Part shown: positions 27,842-37,615 of the stretch, piece after piece
Layout: every line of letters begins with the position of its first letter
Numbering within the stretch: the stretch's first letter is position 1
Source: Nitrosomonas sp.
GTDB taxonomy: Bacteria > Pseudomonadota > Gammaproteobacteria > Burkholderiales > Nitrosomonadaceae
Length of the DNA: 64,000 bases
Direction: 5' to 3'
NCBI RefSeq assembly: GCF_019752095.1
Contig: NZ_JAIEMO010000025.1
Location: forward strand, 1 to 64,000
Made by a program: the position numbers and the translations under genes
Notes under the pieces: generated by a model
The model's input: the letters and a program-made list of their open reading frames with translations, nothing else
Told to the model about the DNA's origin: nothing
Databases searched by the model: none

Positions 27842-28702
27842 TTACGAGCATAAAGCCTCGGTTAACAGCCTTACTTCATCTTCTGAATCTTTTAAAATAT
27901 TGCTTAGTGTTACATCATCGGTTAAAAAATCAACGTTGGCGCAAGCATCATACCTTTTTTGATCAGAGGGTAAAGCAAAAGGCGATTTGACGGGAGCCAG
28001 TTGATTGGCAATTAGCAGTGTATCGCCAAGTGAGCTTGGTGGAAATGCTAAATACCCTTGCCACAGATAAGTTATATTTTCCAATACCAATTCTGGTACT
28101 GAAAGTGCTTTTAAGATGGCAGTGCCGATGATAATTTCACAATTGAGCTCATTCTCGTCTTCCAGCTCTTCGTCACTGTTCCATGAACTCGCCATGCTTT
28201 CATCGATTAATCCCGGATAATATTTTTCTCGAGCTAATAGGTAAAACCAGCTAATTTCATGGATCATTCCGGCAAACATGGCTGTTTCCGGATCTTGCCG
28301 CGTGACTCGACGTGCGATCACTTGGGCTAGTGCAGCTACATAAGCGGAATGTTTCCATAATTGGGTAACTTGCTCACTTTTAGCTAACGATGCTACTAGT
28401 TGCTGCACCACCACAGCTGTTGCTAAATTTCGCACCGTTCGCATGCCAATCAGCGTAACCGCTGAGCGCACATCGGTGATTTTTCTGCCTGAGCGGTTAA
28501 ACACAACTGAGTTGGCGATTGCAACCACCTTTGTCGATAGCAACGGTTCGGCTTGAATCAACCGTACTATAGAATCGATACTACAATCGGGATCTTCTAA
28601 TTTTTCCTTGATCTTGATCGCCGCAGTGGCTGACGTCGGAAAAATCAATCGACCTTGTTCTACTTCGGCTGCCAATACACCTAATATTGCGCTTTTTTCC
28701 AT
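27842..28702 (-). CDS. HDOD-domain signalling protein
   Basis: A 286-residue protein consisting mainly of one HDOD domain (about 18-215): FPTSATAAIKIKEKLEDP, LLSTKVVAIANSVVF, VRSAVTLIGMRTVRNLA and the degenerate HD position MIHEISWFYLLA, where a catalytic HD phosphodiesterase would have HD. It is therefore expected to be a regulatory scaffold rather than an enzyme. ATG at 28702 follows AGAGG at six bases. It is divergent from proA across 250 bases and ends opposite the multicopper oxidase. It differs from the first HDOD protein of the window by lacking the GAF part. Confidence 0.85.
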   Translation of the reverse strand: MEKSAILGVLAAEVEQGRLIFPTSATAAIKIKEKLEDPDCSIDSIVRLIQAEPLLSTKVVAIANSVVFNRSGRKITDVRSAVTLIGMRTVRNLATAVVVQQLVASLAKSEQVTQLWKHSAYVAALAQVIARRVTRQDPETAMFAGMIHEISWFYLLAREKYYPGLIDESMASSWNSDEELEDENELNCEIIIGTAILKALSVPELVLENITYLWQGYLAFPPSSLGDTLLIANQLAPVKSPFALPSDQKRYDACANVDFLTDDVTLSNILKDSEDEVRLLTEALCS

Positions 28703-28952
28703 AAATACCTCTTTTCACTGTACCGGGCACTGCGTGATTTATTTTCACTATCCTGTAGGTTACGCCAAGATGTTAAAAATAAATTAACAAAAAGAGCAGC
28801 TAATAGAAGCTATTTCTAGCGCACTCTGTTGTAACAACTGAAATAAAGAATAGTTTTGTAACCGGCAGCGCCTGTGGCAGCTTATAATGAAACCCTTATC
28901 TTGTATATAATCCTAAATATTACAAATTTAAATATCGGTTAAAACTCAATCC

Positions 28953-30218
28953 ATGGACACCACAGACATCAAAAGTTATATGCATTTCGTCGGCCAAGAG
29001 GCGCGTGCGGCCTCCCGTTTGGTTGCGAAAGCCGATACTGCGGCTAAAAACCAAGCATTAACCGCGATGGCCAATGCAATCCGACGCGATGAATCATCTC
29101 TATTGGCGGCCAATGCTAAAGATCTGGAAAATGCGCGCGCGAAAGGCCTGGATGCCTCAATGATCGACCGGTTAGCTTTGTCGGCTAAAAGCGTGGCAAC
29201 GATGGCGGAAGGTTTGATGCAGATTGCTGCATTGGCTGATCCGGTGGGAGAAATCAGTGAATTGAATTACCGTCCATCCGGCATCCAGGTAGGAAAAATG
29301 CGTGTGCCTCTTGGTGTCATCGGAATTATTTATGAAGCACGCCCGAATGTGACAGCTGACGCTGCGGGTTTGTGTTTGAAATCGGGTAATGCAGCTATTT
29401 TGCGTGGCGGCTCGGAAGCCATTAATAGTAATCAGGCAATTGCTGCGTGCGTAAAAGAAGGATTGCGCTTGGCCGGATTACCGGAAACGGCGGTACAAGT
29501 GATTGAAACCATCGATCGCGCGGCAGTTGGTGAACTAATCGCGATGAAAGATTTTGTTGACGTGATCGTACCTCGTGGTGGTAAAGGTTTGATCGAGCGT
29601 ATTACAAAAGATGCACGCATTCCAGTGATTAAACACTTGGATGGTGTTTGTCATGTTTACATTGACAATGAAGCAGACTTTGATAAAGCGGTACGGATAG
29701 TGGATAACGCAAAAACCCAACGATACGGCACCTGCAACACGATGGAAACGCTGCTGATCCACGAAGCAATTGCACCAAGGATATTGCCAGTGCTGAGCAA
29801 AATCTATTTAGATAAAGGCGTCGAGTTACGAGGCGATGAAACGGCTTGTAGCATCATCCCACATATGAAAGCGGCTACTGAGCAAGATTGGTATGAAGAA
29901 TACCTGGCACCCATATTGAGCATCCGCATTGTCGATGGATTGGATCAGGCGATTGACCACATCACGAAATACGGCTCGCAACATACCGATGCGATTGTTA
30001 CCGAAAACTATGCCCGTGCGCGCCGCTTTCTACGTGAAGTCGACTCCAGCTCAGTGATGGTCAATACCACTCCGCGTTTCGCAGATGGATTTGAATACGG
30101 TCTGGGTGCAGAAATTGGCATTTCTACCGACAAAATCCATGCTCGCGGCCCAGTTGGACTAGAAGGATTGACCAGTCAAAAATATATCGTGCTGGGTGAC
30201 GGCCAGATAAGACAATAA
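28953..30218 (+). CDS. proA: Gamma-glutamyl phosphate reductase
   Basis: The second enzyme of proline synthesis, reducing gamma-glutamyl phosphate to glutamate semialdehyde with NADPH. The 421 residues show the aldehyde-dehydrogenase fold with [17 protein letters not shown] (about 120-136), [13 protein letters not shown], and the catalytic cysteine in [13 protein letters not shown] at about residue 261. ATG at 28953 gives the usual N-terminus (a short lead, then [11 protein letters not shown]) despite a weak ribosome-binding site. The partner proB is not in the window. lpdA starts 22 bases downstream, so the two are probably co-transcribed although functionally unrelated. Confidence 0.95.
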   Translation: MDTTDIKSYMHFVGQEARAASRLVAKADTAAKNQALTAMANAIRRDESSLLAANAKDLENARAKGLDASMIDRLALSAKSVATMAEGLMQIAALADPVGEISELNYRPSGIQVGKMRVPLGVIGIIYEARPNVTADAAGLCLKSGNAAILRGGSEAINSNQAIAACVKEGLRLAGLPETAVQVIETIDRAAVGELIAMKDFVDVIVPRGGKGLIERITKDARIPVIKHLDGVCHVYIDNEADFDKAVRIVDNAKTQRYGTCNTMETLLIHEAIAPRILPVLSKIYLDKGVELRGDETACSIIPHMKAATEQDWYEEYLAPILSIRIVDGLDQAIDHITKYGSQHTDAIVTENYARARRFLREVDSSSVMVNTTPRFADGFEYGLGAEIGISTDKIHARGPVGLEGLTSQKYIVLGDGQIRQ

Positions 30219-30240
30219 ATTCATCAATAAAAAAGGTGTT

Positions 30241-32007
30241 ATGGCGCAAGTTGTTGAAGTAAAGATTCCCGATATCGGTGATTTTAAGGATGTTCCAGTT
30301 ATCGAAGTGCTTGTTGCACCCGGAACATCAGTTGAAAAAGAAACCTCGCTTATTACGCTGGAAACTGATAAAGCTTCGCTGGAAGTACCTTCTCCACACG
30401 CCGGAGTGATTAAGGAAATCACAGTTAAAGTCGGCGATAAAGTATCTGAAGGCTCGGTTATCCTGACTTTGACAATAGCTGAACAATCCACGGGCGCAGG
30501 GAGTCTTGAAAGAGAAGCCAGAGACAGCCAAGAAATACCGGTGGTATCAGTTGCTGCTTCGATCCCTGCGACAACATCAACGAAATCCCTGTCACAAGGC
30601 GATATTCATGCGGAAGTGGTGGTTATTGGTGCCGGCCCCGGAGGATATACCGCGGCTTTCCGCGCAGCTGATCTAGGGAAAAAAGTGGTCCTAATCGAGC
30701 GTTATCCGACGCTCGGTGGCGTGTGTTTGAATGTAGGCTGCATTCCATCCAAGGCTTTGCTACATATTGCCAAGGTAATTACTGAAGCGGAAGATGTGCG
30801 AGCGCAAGGAATCGTATTTGGCAAATCTCAAGTAGATATTAACAAGCTGCGCACCTGGAAGGAGTCAGTCATCAGCAAACTGACCAAAGGCCTGAAAGTA
30901 CTCGCTAAACAACGAAAAGTTACAATCATTCATGGTGCCGGAAAATTTGCCACGCCACATCTAATAAAAGTTGAAACAAGCGAAGGCGAAAAAACGGTAT
31001 CATTTGACAACTGCATAATTGCGGTCGGCTCTAGCGTGGCCCGTATTCCCGATTTTCCGTATGACGATCCACGATTGATGGATTCTACCGGCGCTCTTAA
31101 ATTGAGCGATATACCTCAACGTATGTTGGTTATAGGAGGTGGCATTATCGGTTTGGAAATGGCAACCGTCTATGACGCACTAGGAAGCAAAATCAGTGTT
31201 GTGGAATGGATGGATCAATTGATTCCGGGCGCTGATGCTGACCTGGTAAAGCCATTGTACCGCCGCATTAAGAAACGCTATGAAGCGATTTATCTTAAAA
31301 CCAAAGTAACCCGGATTGAAGCTAGAGAGAACGGACTCATTGTGACCTTTGAAGGCGAGAATGCGCCGAAACCGCAAATCTATGATCGCATTCTGATGGC
31401 GGTTGGGCGCCGCCCTAACGGACGCGCCATCGGTGCCGAGGAAATTGGCATTCAAATCAACGAGCGCGGTTTCATTCCTGTGGATCAGCAGATGCGTACT
31501 AATCTTCCGCATATCTTTGCAATCGGAGATACCGCTAGCGAACCAATGCTAGCCCATAAAGCAACCTATGAAGGCAAACTAGCCGCCGAGATAATCGCCG
31601 GGCACAAAGCAGTTTTTGAGGCCCGCACCATTCCTTCAGTGGCATATACCGATCCCGAGATCGCCTGGATGGGCTTGACCGAGAAAGAAGTTATTCAGCA
31701 GGAAATTGATTACGAAAAAACTAGCTTCCCTTGGGCGGCTAGTGGCAGAGCAATCTCAATGGCACGTGAAGAAGGATTAACGCAACTACTCCTGGACAAA
31801 AGCACACGACGTATTCTGGGAGCCGGTATTACAGGCGTCAATGCCGGTGAACTGATCGCTGAAACCGTACTAGCATTAGAAATGGGAGCAGACATGCAGG
31901 ATATTGGTTTGACAATCCATCCCCATCCCACGCTCTCGGAAACAGTTTTATTCGCAGCCGAAATGGCAGAAGGAACCATTACCGATCTTTTCATACCTAA
32001 GAAATAG
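30241..32007 (+). CDS. lpdA: Dihydrolipoyl dehydrogenase (E3) with N-terminal lipoyl domain
   Basis: A 588-residue flavoprotein that reoxidises dihydrolipoamide in 2-oxoacid dehydrogenase complexes. The first about 80 residues are a lipoyl domain with the modified lysine in ETDKASLEV (residue 44), followed by a Pro/Ala/Thr linker. The E3 part starts near 122 with the FAD motif VVVIGAGPGGYTAAFRA and the redox disulfide GGVCLNVGCIPSK (about C162/C167); the C-terminal active-site HPHPTLSE is present. The lipoyl-E3 fusion is characteristic of the PDH complex of Neisseria and other betaproteobacteria. The E1 and E2 genes are not adjacent, which is less usual. ATG at 30241 follows AAAAGGTG. Confidence 0.94.
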   Translation: MAQVVEVKIPDIGDFKDVPVIEVLVAPGTSVEKETSLITLETDKASLEVPSPHAGVIKEITVKVGDKVSEGSVILTLTIAEQSTGAGSLEREARDSQEIPVVSVAASIPATTSTKSLSQGDIHAEVVVIGAGPGGYTAAFRAADLGKKVVLIERYPTLGGVCLNVGCIPSKALLHIAKVITEAEDVRAQGIVFGKSQVDINKLRTWKESVISKLTKGLKVLAKQRKVTIIHGAGKFATPHLIKVETSEGEKTVSFDNCIIAVGSSVARIPDFPYDDPRLMDSTGALKLSDIPQRMLVIGGGIIGLEMATVYDALGSKISVVEWMDQLIPGADADLVKPLYRRIKKRYEAIYLKTKVTRIEARENGLIVTFEGENAPKPQIYDRILMAVGRRPNGRAIGAEEIGIQINERGFIPVDQQMRTNLPHIFAIGDTASEPMLAHKATYEGKLAAEIIAGHKAVFEARTIPSVAYTDPEIAWMGLTEKEVIQQEIDYEKTSFPWAASGRAISMAREEGLTQLLLDKSTRRILGAGITGVNAGELIAETVLALEMGADMQDIGLTIHPHPTLSETVLFAAEMAEGTITDLFIPKK

Positions 32008-32068
32008 TTTCATCGATAAATCAATAAATTAATGTTAATAAGCAATATTCACAACTACTCCAATTTCT

Positions 32069-32473
32069 ATGATGGCTCCTAAAAAAATTTATCTCATTTC
32101 ATTGATCCTCCTCTGTGTATGTAGTGGAGTAAAAAATTCATTTGCGACACATATTTCGCAACCTATCTTAATCGACCCTAAAACACACTATGCTGTTGGC
32201 GACACCATTATTCTAAGTGGATGGGTGGAATACAATACCCAACCCGCGCCTGATGTTTTACTTCATTTCAAGCTAACTCGTTTTGATGGATTGCTAGTGG
32301 CGGATCAATCCTATCCTAGCAATCAAGAAGGCCATTTTGAATTTAAATTCGATACCCAAAAAGAAACTCCTGGTAAATATCAGTTCACCGTTACGTCGCA
32401 TTGTCTGGAAATTCATCGATATGCTTGTATTTATAAAAATCAAACCCTACCCATTCAGTTAAACAATCCATAG
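32069..32473 (+). CDS. Small secreted protein of unknown function, Ig/macroglobulin-like fold suspected
   Basis: A 134-residue protein with a signal peptide (about 1-27, ending SFAT). The mature part is beta-rich: YAVGDTIILSGWVEYN, PDVLLHFKLTR, GHFEFKFDTQKETPGKYQFTV, a pattern reminiscent of an immunoglobulin-like or macroglobulin MG-type domain, with two late cysteines that could pair. I do not recognise the family. ATG codons occur at 32069 and 32072; either is possible. It lies 61 bases after lpdA and 141 bases before the retropepsin-like lipoprotein; whether it belongs to that operon is open. Confidence 0.65.
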   Translation: MMAPKKIYLISLILLCVCSGVKNSFATHISQPILIDPKTHYAVGDTIILSGWVEYNTQPAPDVLLHFKLTRFDGLLVADQSYPSNQEGHFEFKFDTQKETPGKYQFTVTSHCLEIHRYACIYKNQTLPIQLNNP

Positions 32474-32614
32474 CAATAACATATGATCCCGTAAAGCTTA
32501 TTGAGTTTTGCAAAGCAAGGATATTTCAAGCTGCGTCCAATAAATGGACAGATTAACTGATATTATCCGTGCAGCTATAATGCCATCGTTTAGATAATTA
32601 AAACTAAGAAAGTT

Positions 32615-33379
32615 ATGAGAATTGTTCACCGGCCTTACACGAAAAATTGTTGCTGTTATTTGTTGTTAACGTTTGCAATATTCACTTTATCGGCCTGTAA
32701 CACGCGCGAAAGTCAACTAGTTGAGCGTGAAGCCAAGATTAGTGCTAGAGAATCAGAGCTAGTTTCCTTGTTATCTGAGCTGGTTGAACAAAAAAAAATG
32801 TTAGAAAAAAATGACTCCGAAAATCTTCCCGAAGCAATACAGGATTCAGCGAAGAAAACTTGTTCGTGCGATTCAAACCTTGACGAAGAAACCAAAAAGA
32901 AACTATCGGATATAACTGAGACTAGAACTAAAACATTATTGGGTGGCATAGAGAATGTTTTTCTCGATCCTCCTGGCATGGAATTTAGCGCACGAATCGA
33001 TACCGGAGCACAAACTTCATCGTTGAATGCGCTCGATATTGTTGAGTTTGAAAGAGATGGGAAGCCATTCGTAAAATTCAACTTAATTCATCCGTTCACC
33101 GGAGATAAACTGGAACTGACCCGGCGATTACGGCGGCACGTACGTATTAAGGGACGTGGCGGCAGGGAATCACATCGTCGCCCGGTGGTCAAAATTCGTG
33201 TTGTACTCGCCGATATTGATGAGCAAATCAATTTTACACTGGAAGATCGCAGTCGCTTCAAACACCAAATACTGATCGGGCGCAATTTACTGCAAGATCT
33301 GGCTATTGTCGATGTCAGCAGGAGAAATGTTGCAACACCCAAAACCGAAAACTCAGATACAGCGAGCGAGATTAAATAA
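32615..33379 (+). CDS. Retropepsin-like lipoprotein (RimB / 'ATP-dependent zinc protease' family)
   Basis: A 254-residue exported lipoprotein: a hydrophobic signal with lipobox LSAC (Cys28), a coiled coil at about 30-75, then a retropepsin-like domain at about 110-240. The key motif is DTGAQTSS near residue 129, the aspartyl-protease signature, with the second half represented by HQILIGRNLL. The family was labelled putative ATP-dependent zinc protease, but the visible motif is that of a single-domain, dimerising aspartic protease. It is the first gene of a tight three-gene set with the 7TM transglutaminase-like protein (stop and start overlap by one base) and an ATP-grasp ligase. This co-occurrence is known from genome comparisons of amidoligase systems. 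The protease substrate is unknown. Confidence 0.85.
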   Translation: MRIVHRPYTKNCCCYLLLTFAIFTLSACNTRESQLVEREAKISARESELVSLLSELVEQKKMLEKNDSENLPEAIQDSAKKTCSCDSNLDEETKKKLSDITETRTKTLLGGIENVFLDPPGMEFSARIDTGAQTSSLNALDIVEFERDGKPFVKFNLIHPFTGDKLELTRRLRRHVRIKGRGGRESHRRPVVKIRVVLADIDEQINFTLEDRSRFKHQILIGRNLLQDLAIVDVSRRNVATPKTENSDTASEIK

Positions 33380-34929
33380 TGCATGCAAAACTAAGGCTCT
33401 ATATTCTCGTTATCCTAATCATGGGATTTGGAATTGGTCTGATTTTGTACAAGCACTTTGCTTTAGGATTTCCCTTATTACCAGACGACAAGAAAGCAGT
33501 CTGGACTATTGAAGCTCGAATAGATTTTGCCGCGCGCGGCGATCCTGTAATCGTATCTTTTGCATTACCCCCGAGGACTCCAGATATTGTTTTTATGAAA
33601 GAAGACTTCGCTTCCCCTGATTACGGGTTTAGTGAAGTTACTTCACCAACAGGGCGTCGTGCTGAGTGGAGCAAAAGAACCGCAAATGGCCCGCAAACAG
33701 CTTATTACCGACTTAGTCTATATGAGACCGAGCAAATTGTTTCTACTCAATTAACAGATGACCTTCCCGCAGAACCTGAGAAACCTGAATTTGATGAAGT
33801 TATCAAGACGGCAGCAATTACTCTGTTGGAACAGGTGCATAGCAGATCTGCCAACACTGAAATTTTTACTCGTGAATTGATCACCACATTAAACTCCAAG
33901 GCACCTAGTCAGAATCAGAGCCTGTTACTAAATGAAAAATCTAGTGAAGATTATAAAACTCATCTAATTATCAATCTGTTGGCAATGGAAGGAATCAGCG
34001 CACGTATTGTCCGCGGGCTGTACCTAGAAGATGGCCGTCGCAGACAATCACTCATCAATTTTGTGGAGGTTTATATTGGCGGGCAATGGCTCTTGTTCAA
34101 TCAGAATACCGGCGTGCATGGAAAACCGGAGAATTTTCTGATCTGGCAGCGTGGCGATCAATCTTTGCTCGATGTAGTGGGCGGCAAGAACTCACAAATA
34201 TCATTCGCTATCATTAAGAACGTTCATTCGACCCGCAATCTAGTGGTAAGCGATGGCATGAACAAACAAGCTGGCTTGGTGGATTTCTCTATCTACAGTC
34301 TACCCATTGAGCAGCAGAATGCATTCAAAATGATTTTATTGCTACCTATTGGCGCCTTAATAGTTGTTATCATGCGTTTACTGATAGGCATAAGGACTTC
34401 CGGAACTTTTATGCCCATTCTGATTGCATTAGCATTAATACAAACAACTTTGCTGACCGGCATTATCATTTTCTTAACAGTTGTCGGGATAGGATTACTG
34501 ATCCGATCATACTTATCGCGTCTAAATCTCCTGTTTGTAGCGCGCATTTCGGCCGTGATTATTGTAGTGATCGCGATCATCGCAAGTATCAGCATTATCA
34601 GCAACAAACTTGGGCTCGATCAGGCCATGACGGTCACTTTCTTTCCAATGATTATTCTATCTTGGACCATTGAACGTATGTCGGTGCTATGGGAAGAAGA
34701 TGGTCCCCGAGAAGTATTTATCCAGGGAGGCGGCAGTCTGTTGACGGCGGTGATTGCCTATTTATTTATGACCAACCAAACCGTTGAGTACCTGACTTTT
34801 AATTTTCCCGAATTGATGCTGGTTAATCTGGCCCTCATCCTGGTGCTGGGACAATATACCGGTTACCGTTTATCCGAGCTGTATCGTTTTCATTCACTGG
34901 AAAGACGCAATGTTTCTGGCAAGCGCTAG
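33379..34929 (+). CDS. Inactive transglutaminase fused to seven transmembrane helices
   Basis: 516 residues: an N-terminal membrane anchor (about 7-27), a large periplasmic part containing a transglutaminase-like fold (about 150-250), and about seven hydrophobic helices from about 318 to 505. The transglutaminase catalytic positions are lost: where an active enzyme has a HAW motif before the EVYV strand there is INF followed by VEVYIGGQWLLF, and the Asp of the last motif lies in NQNTG. The cysteine position is also replaced. It matches the Pfam families described as inactive transglutaminase with 7TM. It probably binds a peptide or amino-acid ligand outside and relays to, or works with, the ATP-grasp enzyme whose gene overlaps its 3' end by 20 bases. 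The starting ATG at 33379 overlaps the previous stop. Confidence 0.88.
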   Translation: MHAKLRLYILVILIMGFGIGLILYKHFALGFPLLPDDKKAVWTIEARIDFAARGDPVIVSFALPPRTPDIVFMKEDFASPDYGFSEVTSPTGRRAEWSKRTANGPQTAYYRLSLYETEQIVSTQLTDDLPAEPEKPEFDEVIKTAAITLLEQVHSRSANTEIFTRELITTLNSKAPSQNQSLLLNEKSSEDYKTHLIINLLAMEGISARIVRGLYLEDGRRRQSLINFVEVYIGGQWLLFNQNTGVHGKPENFLIWQRGDQSLLDVVGGKNSQISFAIIKNVHSTRNLVVSDGMNKQAGLVDFSIYSLPIEQQNAFKMILLLPIGALIVVIMRLLIGIRTSGTFMPILIALALIQTTLLTGIIIFLTVVGIGLLIRSYLSRLNLLFVARISAVIIVVIAIIASISIISNKLGLDQAMTVTFFPMIILSWTIERMSVLWEEDGPREVFIQGGGSLLTAVIAYLFMTNQTVEYLTFNFPELMLVNLALILVLGQYTGYRLSELYRFHSLERRNVSGKR

Positions 34930-35905
34930 GAAACTCAGAAGTTTAGGCATCATCGGGATGAATCAAAGAAATTTTGGCTTGATCTCTCGTTATAACCCGC
35001 GCCATTTGTATCCCCTTGTTGATGACAAGCTCAAGACTAAACTGTTAGCGCAAAAAGCCGGCATTACGGTGCCGAAGTTACTCGGCACCGTGCAATATCA
35101 GCATGATGTCAAGTTATTGAAAGAAATACTCCACCCACATGATCAATTTGTAATCAAACCAGTCAAAGGAAGTGGGGGCAAAGGCATTCTGGTTATTACT
35201 GAACATGATCATAGTCTTTACTTCAAACCCAGTGGTGATTCCATCCAGCTGGTGGAAATTGAAAGACACGTATCAAATATTCTAAGCGGTTTACATAGTC
35301 TGGGCGGCAAACCGGATACTGTCATGATTGAATCGCTGATACAATTGGATCCAGTTTTTTCAGACTATAGTTACGAAGGTATTCCGGATATACGTATTAT
35401 TGTTTTTCGAGGCTACCCTATCATGGCAATGCTACGACTGACGACGCATGTTTCGGATGGAAAAGCCAATTTACATCAAGGTGCAGTGGGTGTCGGGATC
35501 GATATAGGATCAGGCAAAGCGTTGCATGCAGTGCAATACGGCAAATCTATTTCGCACCACCCCGATACACGCAAGACATTTTCAGAACTAACGGTTCCTC
35601 ATTGGGATAAACTGCTGCAACTTGCCGCTGCTTGTTATGAAATGACCGGCTTGGGGTATTTAGGTGCTGATCTGGTATTGGACAGAGATAAGGGTCCCAT
35701 GATTATTGAACTTAACGCACGTCCTGGGCTAGCCATCCAAGTGGCTAACTTTTCTGGCCTAGCGCCACGTGTTGCCGCAATCGAGGCCCTTAAAACTATT
35801 GATCCCAATCCGAAACTACGCGCCGCTTTCAGCAAGACTCATTTCGCTGCCGATGCAGATATTCCATCGCTTCGTCAGCTCCGCACACGTAGTGATGACC
35901 CTTGA
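34910..35905 (+). CDS. RimK-like ATP-grasp ligase (alpha-L-glutamate ligase-related)
   Basis: A 331-residue cytoplasmic ATP-grasp enzyme. The ATP-binding lysine region FVIKPVKGSGGKGILVI lies at about 82-98, the acidic metal-binding end IIELNARPGLAIQVANFSGL at about 265-284, and RIIVFRGYPIMAMLRL is the central strand. RimK-type enzymes join glutamate or other amino acids to peptides or proteins by an isopeptide or peptide bond using ATP. The substrate of this subgroup is not known to me. Its start overlaps the 7TM gene by 20 bases, so expression is coupled. The protease, sensor-like membrane protein and ligase would form a build-sense-cleave system. It converges with the GGDEF gene. Confidence 0.88.
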   Translation: MFLASARKLRSLGIIGMNQRNFGLISRYNPRHLYPLVDDKLKTKLLAQKAGITVPKLLGTVQYQHDVKLLKEILHPHDQFVIKPVKGSGGKGILVITEHDHSLYFKPSGDSIQLVEIERHVSNILSGLHSLGGKPDTVMIESLIQLDPVFSDYSYEGIPDIRIIVFRGYPIMAMLRLTTHVSDGKANLHQGAVGVGIDIGSGKALHAVQYGKSISHHPDTRKTFSELTVPHWDKLLQLAAACYEMTGLGYLGADLVLDRDKGPMIIELNARPGLAIQVANFSGLAPRVAAIEALKTIDPNPKLRAAFSKTHFAADADIPSLRQLRTRSDDP

Positions 35906-35950
35906 CCTTGAAACTATTTTGCAAAATCAGACTTATCGCCAGTAAGTATT

Positions 35951-37615
35951 TTAATCATTTTTATTAATAATCACTTTGTTCCGACCTCTTTGTTTTGCTT
36001 GATAAAGTGCAGCATCAGCTGCTTCACTCAAGCTTGCAGCATCGGGAAAATGTGCAAGATCTGCTATACCGCAGCTAAAATTCACAAAAAATTCCTCATC
36101 GTGACTCAAATGTAATAGCCGCGAGAAAACATTACGTATCTCGTCAATCACTTTCGCTGCCGAAGTTGCATCTGTATCATTCATAATAATTGCAAATTCT
36201 TCGCCACCATACCGGCCGACAATATCTGTTTCTCTTAAGCGTTGCTTGAGCAACCGCGCTAAGCTTTTAATAACGCGATCACCTGCAGCATGCCCATAGG
36301 TATCATTGATATTCTTAAAAAAATCAATATCCACCATAGCAAATGATAATGAAGTATTCAATCGGCTGGAGCGTATTACTTCACGCGCCAGCTCTTCTTT
36401 GATGGCAGTATGGTTGAGTAAGCCGGTCAATCCATCATGAATCATTAAAGATCGTAAGAATCGTGCTCGAGTCACACGTGTTGTTACCGCTGAAATCAAA
36501 TAGATCGGATCGATGGGCTTAACCAGAAAGTCATCACCGCTCAGGGTCATAGCTTCCGGTTGCGTATTGAAATCATTCTCAGAAGAAAGATAGACGATAG
36601 GTGTACTCAAAAAACCATCTATCTGCCGGATAATTTTCGCCAACTCCACACCATTACATCCCGGCATGTACAGATCCATCAAAATGAGATCAGGATTAAA
36701 ATCATTCAATTTATCTAATAGTTGCATTGGCTCGGAAACCGTTCTTACATGCATTTCTGCCTGCTCTAATATGGCTGCATGATAAGCAAGCAGCGTTGGA
36801 CTATCATCCACAATCAATACACGAAACGGCTCCTGAATTTGCGATGCTGTGATTAAGTCCAGTTGATCAATTAATTCATTAGAGTTAATGGGTTTTGTAA
36901 AATACGCGACACTGCCGGCTCGTACTGCACCTAGCCGATACGCCATATCGTCATGCGCTGAAATAAATATCACTCGAAGTGGCCGTGCCTGCCCTTTCTG
37001 AATTTGTTCCATGATTTGAATTCCGCCCATTTCATCCTCAGGAAACTCAATATCCATTAGGATAATCGCATGGGGACACTGCTCAACAGCGACACGGAAT
37101 TTATCGAGATGATTGTAAACCTCAACTTCATAGCCATAATAACGTAACTGCAAAGCGAGTTCTTGCGCTGCCTCGTAATCATCTTCCACCACAAAAATTA
37201 GATTAGATGCGGGAATATTTGGAAGAAGCGCAGACTCATCAGTAGCTTTTGAAATAACCTCGATAGTTAGTATGGATTCTTTTTCAATCGAAATTTTCTT
37301 CAATTCAAGAATCTGCTGCAGAATCCGGGATGTTTGCAATGCATCGGCTGATATATCTTTCTGCATCAGGTTCTTAAGAACCTGTTCCAATGCTCGCGCC
37401 TCTATACTCAGTTCGGGATAACCAAATGTTTTTCCATTGCTGACTAAATTATGCACAGAACGATGCAGCTCTTGAAGCACTTTGACATCCCATTCAATTT
37501 GTAGCTTGGCCCAGAGAGCTTCAATTTCATCCATTCTATCTGGAAGCTCGTGCGCAAATAGTGCCAATAACAAGCGCATCCTTTCCCGAAATTCTTTGTG
37601 TTCTGTCATGTTCAT
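35951..37615 (-). CDS. Response regulator with Hpt-like, two receiver and GGDEF domains (diguanylate cyclase)
   Basis: A 554-residue signalling protein. An Hpt-like helical domain (about 1-115, with LHRSVHNLVSNGKTFG) precedes REC1 (about 140-255: VVEDD, phospho-acceptor LMDIEF, ISAHDD, TKP) and REC2 (about 262-380: IVDDS, ILMDLYMPG, LSSEND, VKP), then a GGDEF domain (about 390-554) with active-site GGEEF near 469 and the product-inhibition I-site RETD five residues before it. All catalytic and phospho-acceptor residues look intact, so phospho-dependent c-di-GMP synthesis with feedback inhibition is expected. The cognate kinase is not nearby. ATG at 37615 lies in an AT-rich context with no strong ribosome-binding site. 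Confidence 0.9.
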   Translation of the reverse strand: MNMTEHKEFRERMRLLLALFAHELPDRMDEIEALWAKLQIEWDVKVLQELHRSVHNLVSNGKTFGYPELSIEARALEQVLKNLMQKDISADALQTSRILQQILELKKISIEKESILTIEVISKATDESALLPNIPASNLIFVVEDDYEAAQELALQLRYYGYEVEVYNHLDKFRVAVEQCPHAIILMDIEFPEDEMGGIQIMEQIQKGQARPLRVIFISAHDDMAYRLGAVRAGSVAYFTKPINSNELIDQLDLITASQIQEPFRVLIVDDSPTLLAYHAAILEQAEMHVRTVSEPMQLLDKLNDFNPDLILMDLYMPGCNGVELAKIIRQIDGFLSTPIVYLSSENDFNTQPEAMTLSGDDFLVKPIDPIYLISAVTTRVTRARFLRSLMIHDGLTGLLNHTAIKEELAREVIRSSRLNTSLSFAMVDIDFFKNINDTYGHAAGDRVIKSLARLLKQRLRETDIVGRYGGEEFAIIMNDTDATSAAKVIDEIRNVFSRLLHLSHDEEFFVNFSCGIADLAHFPDAASLSEAADAALYQAKQRGRNKVIINKND

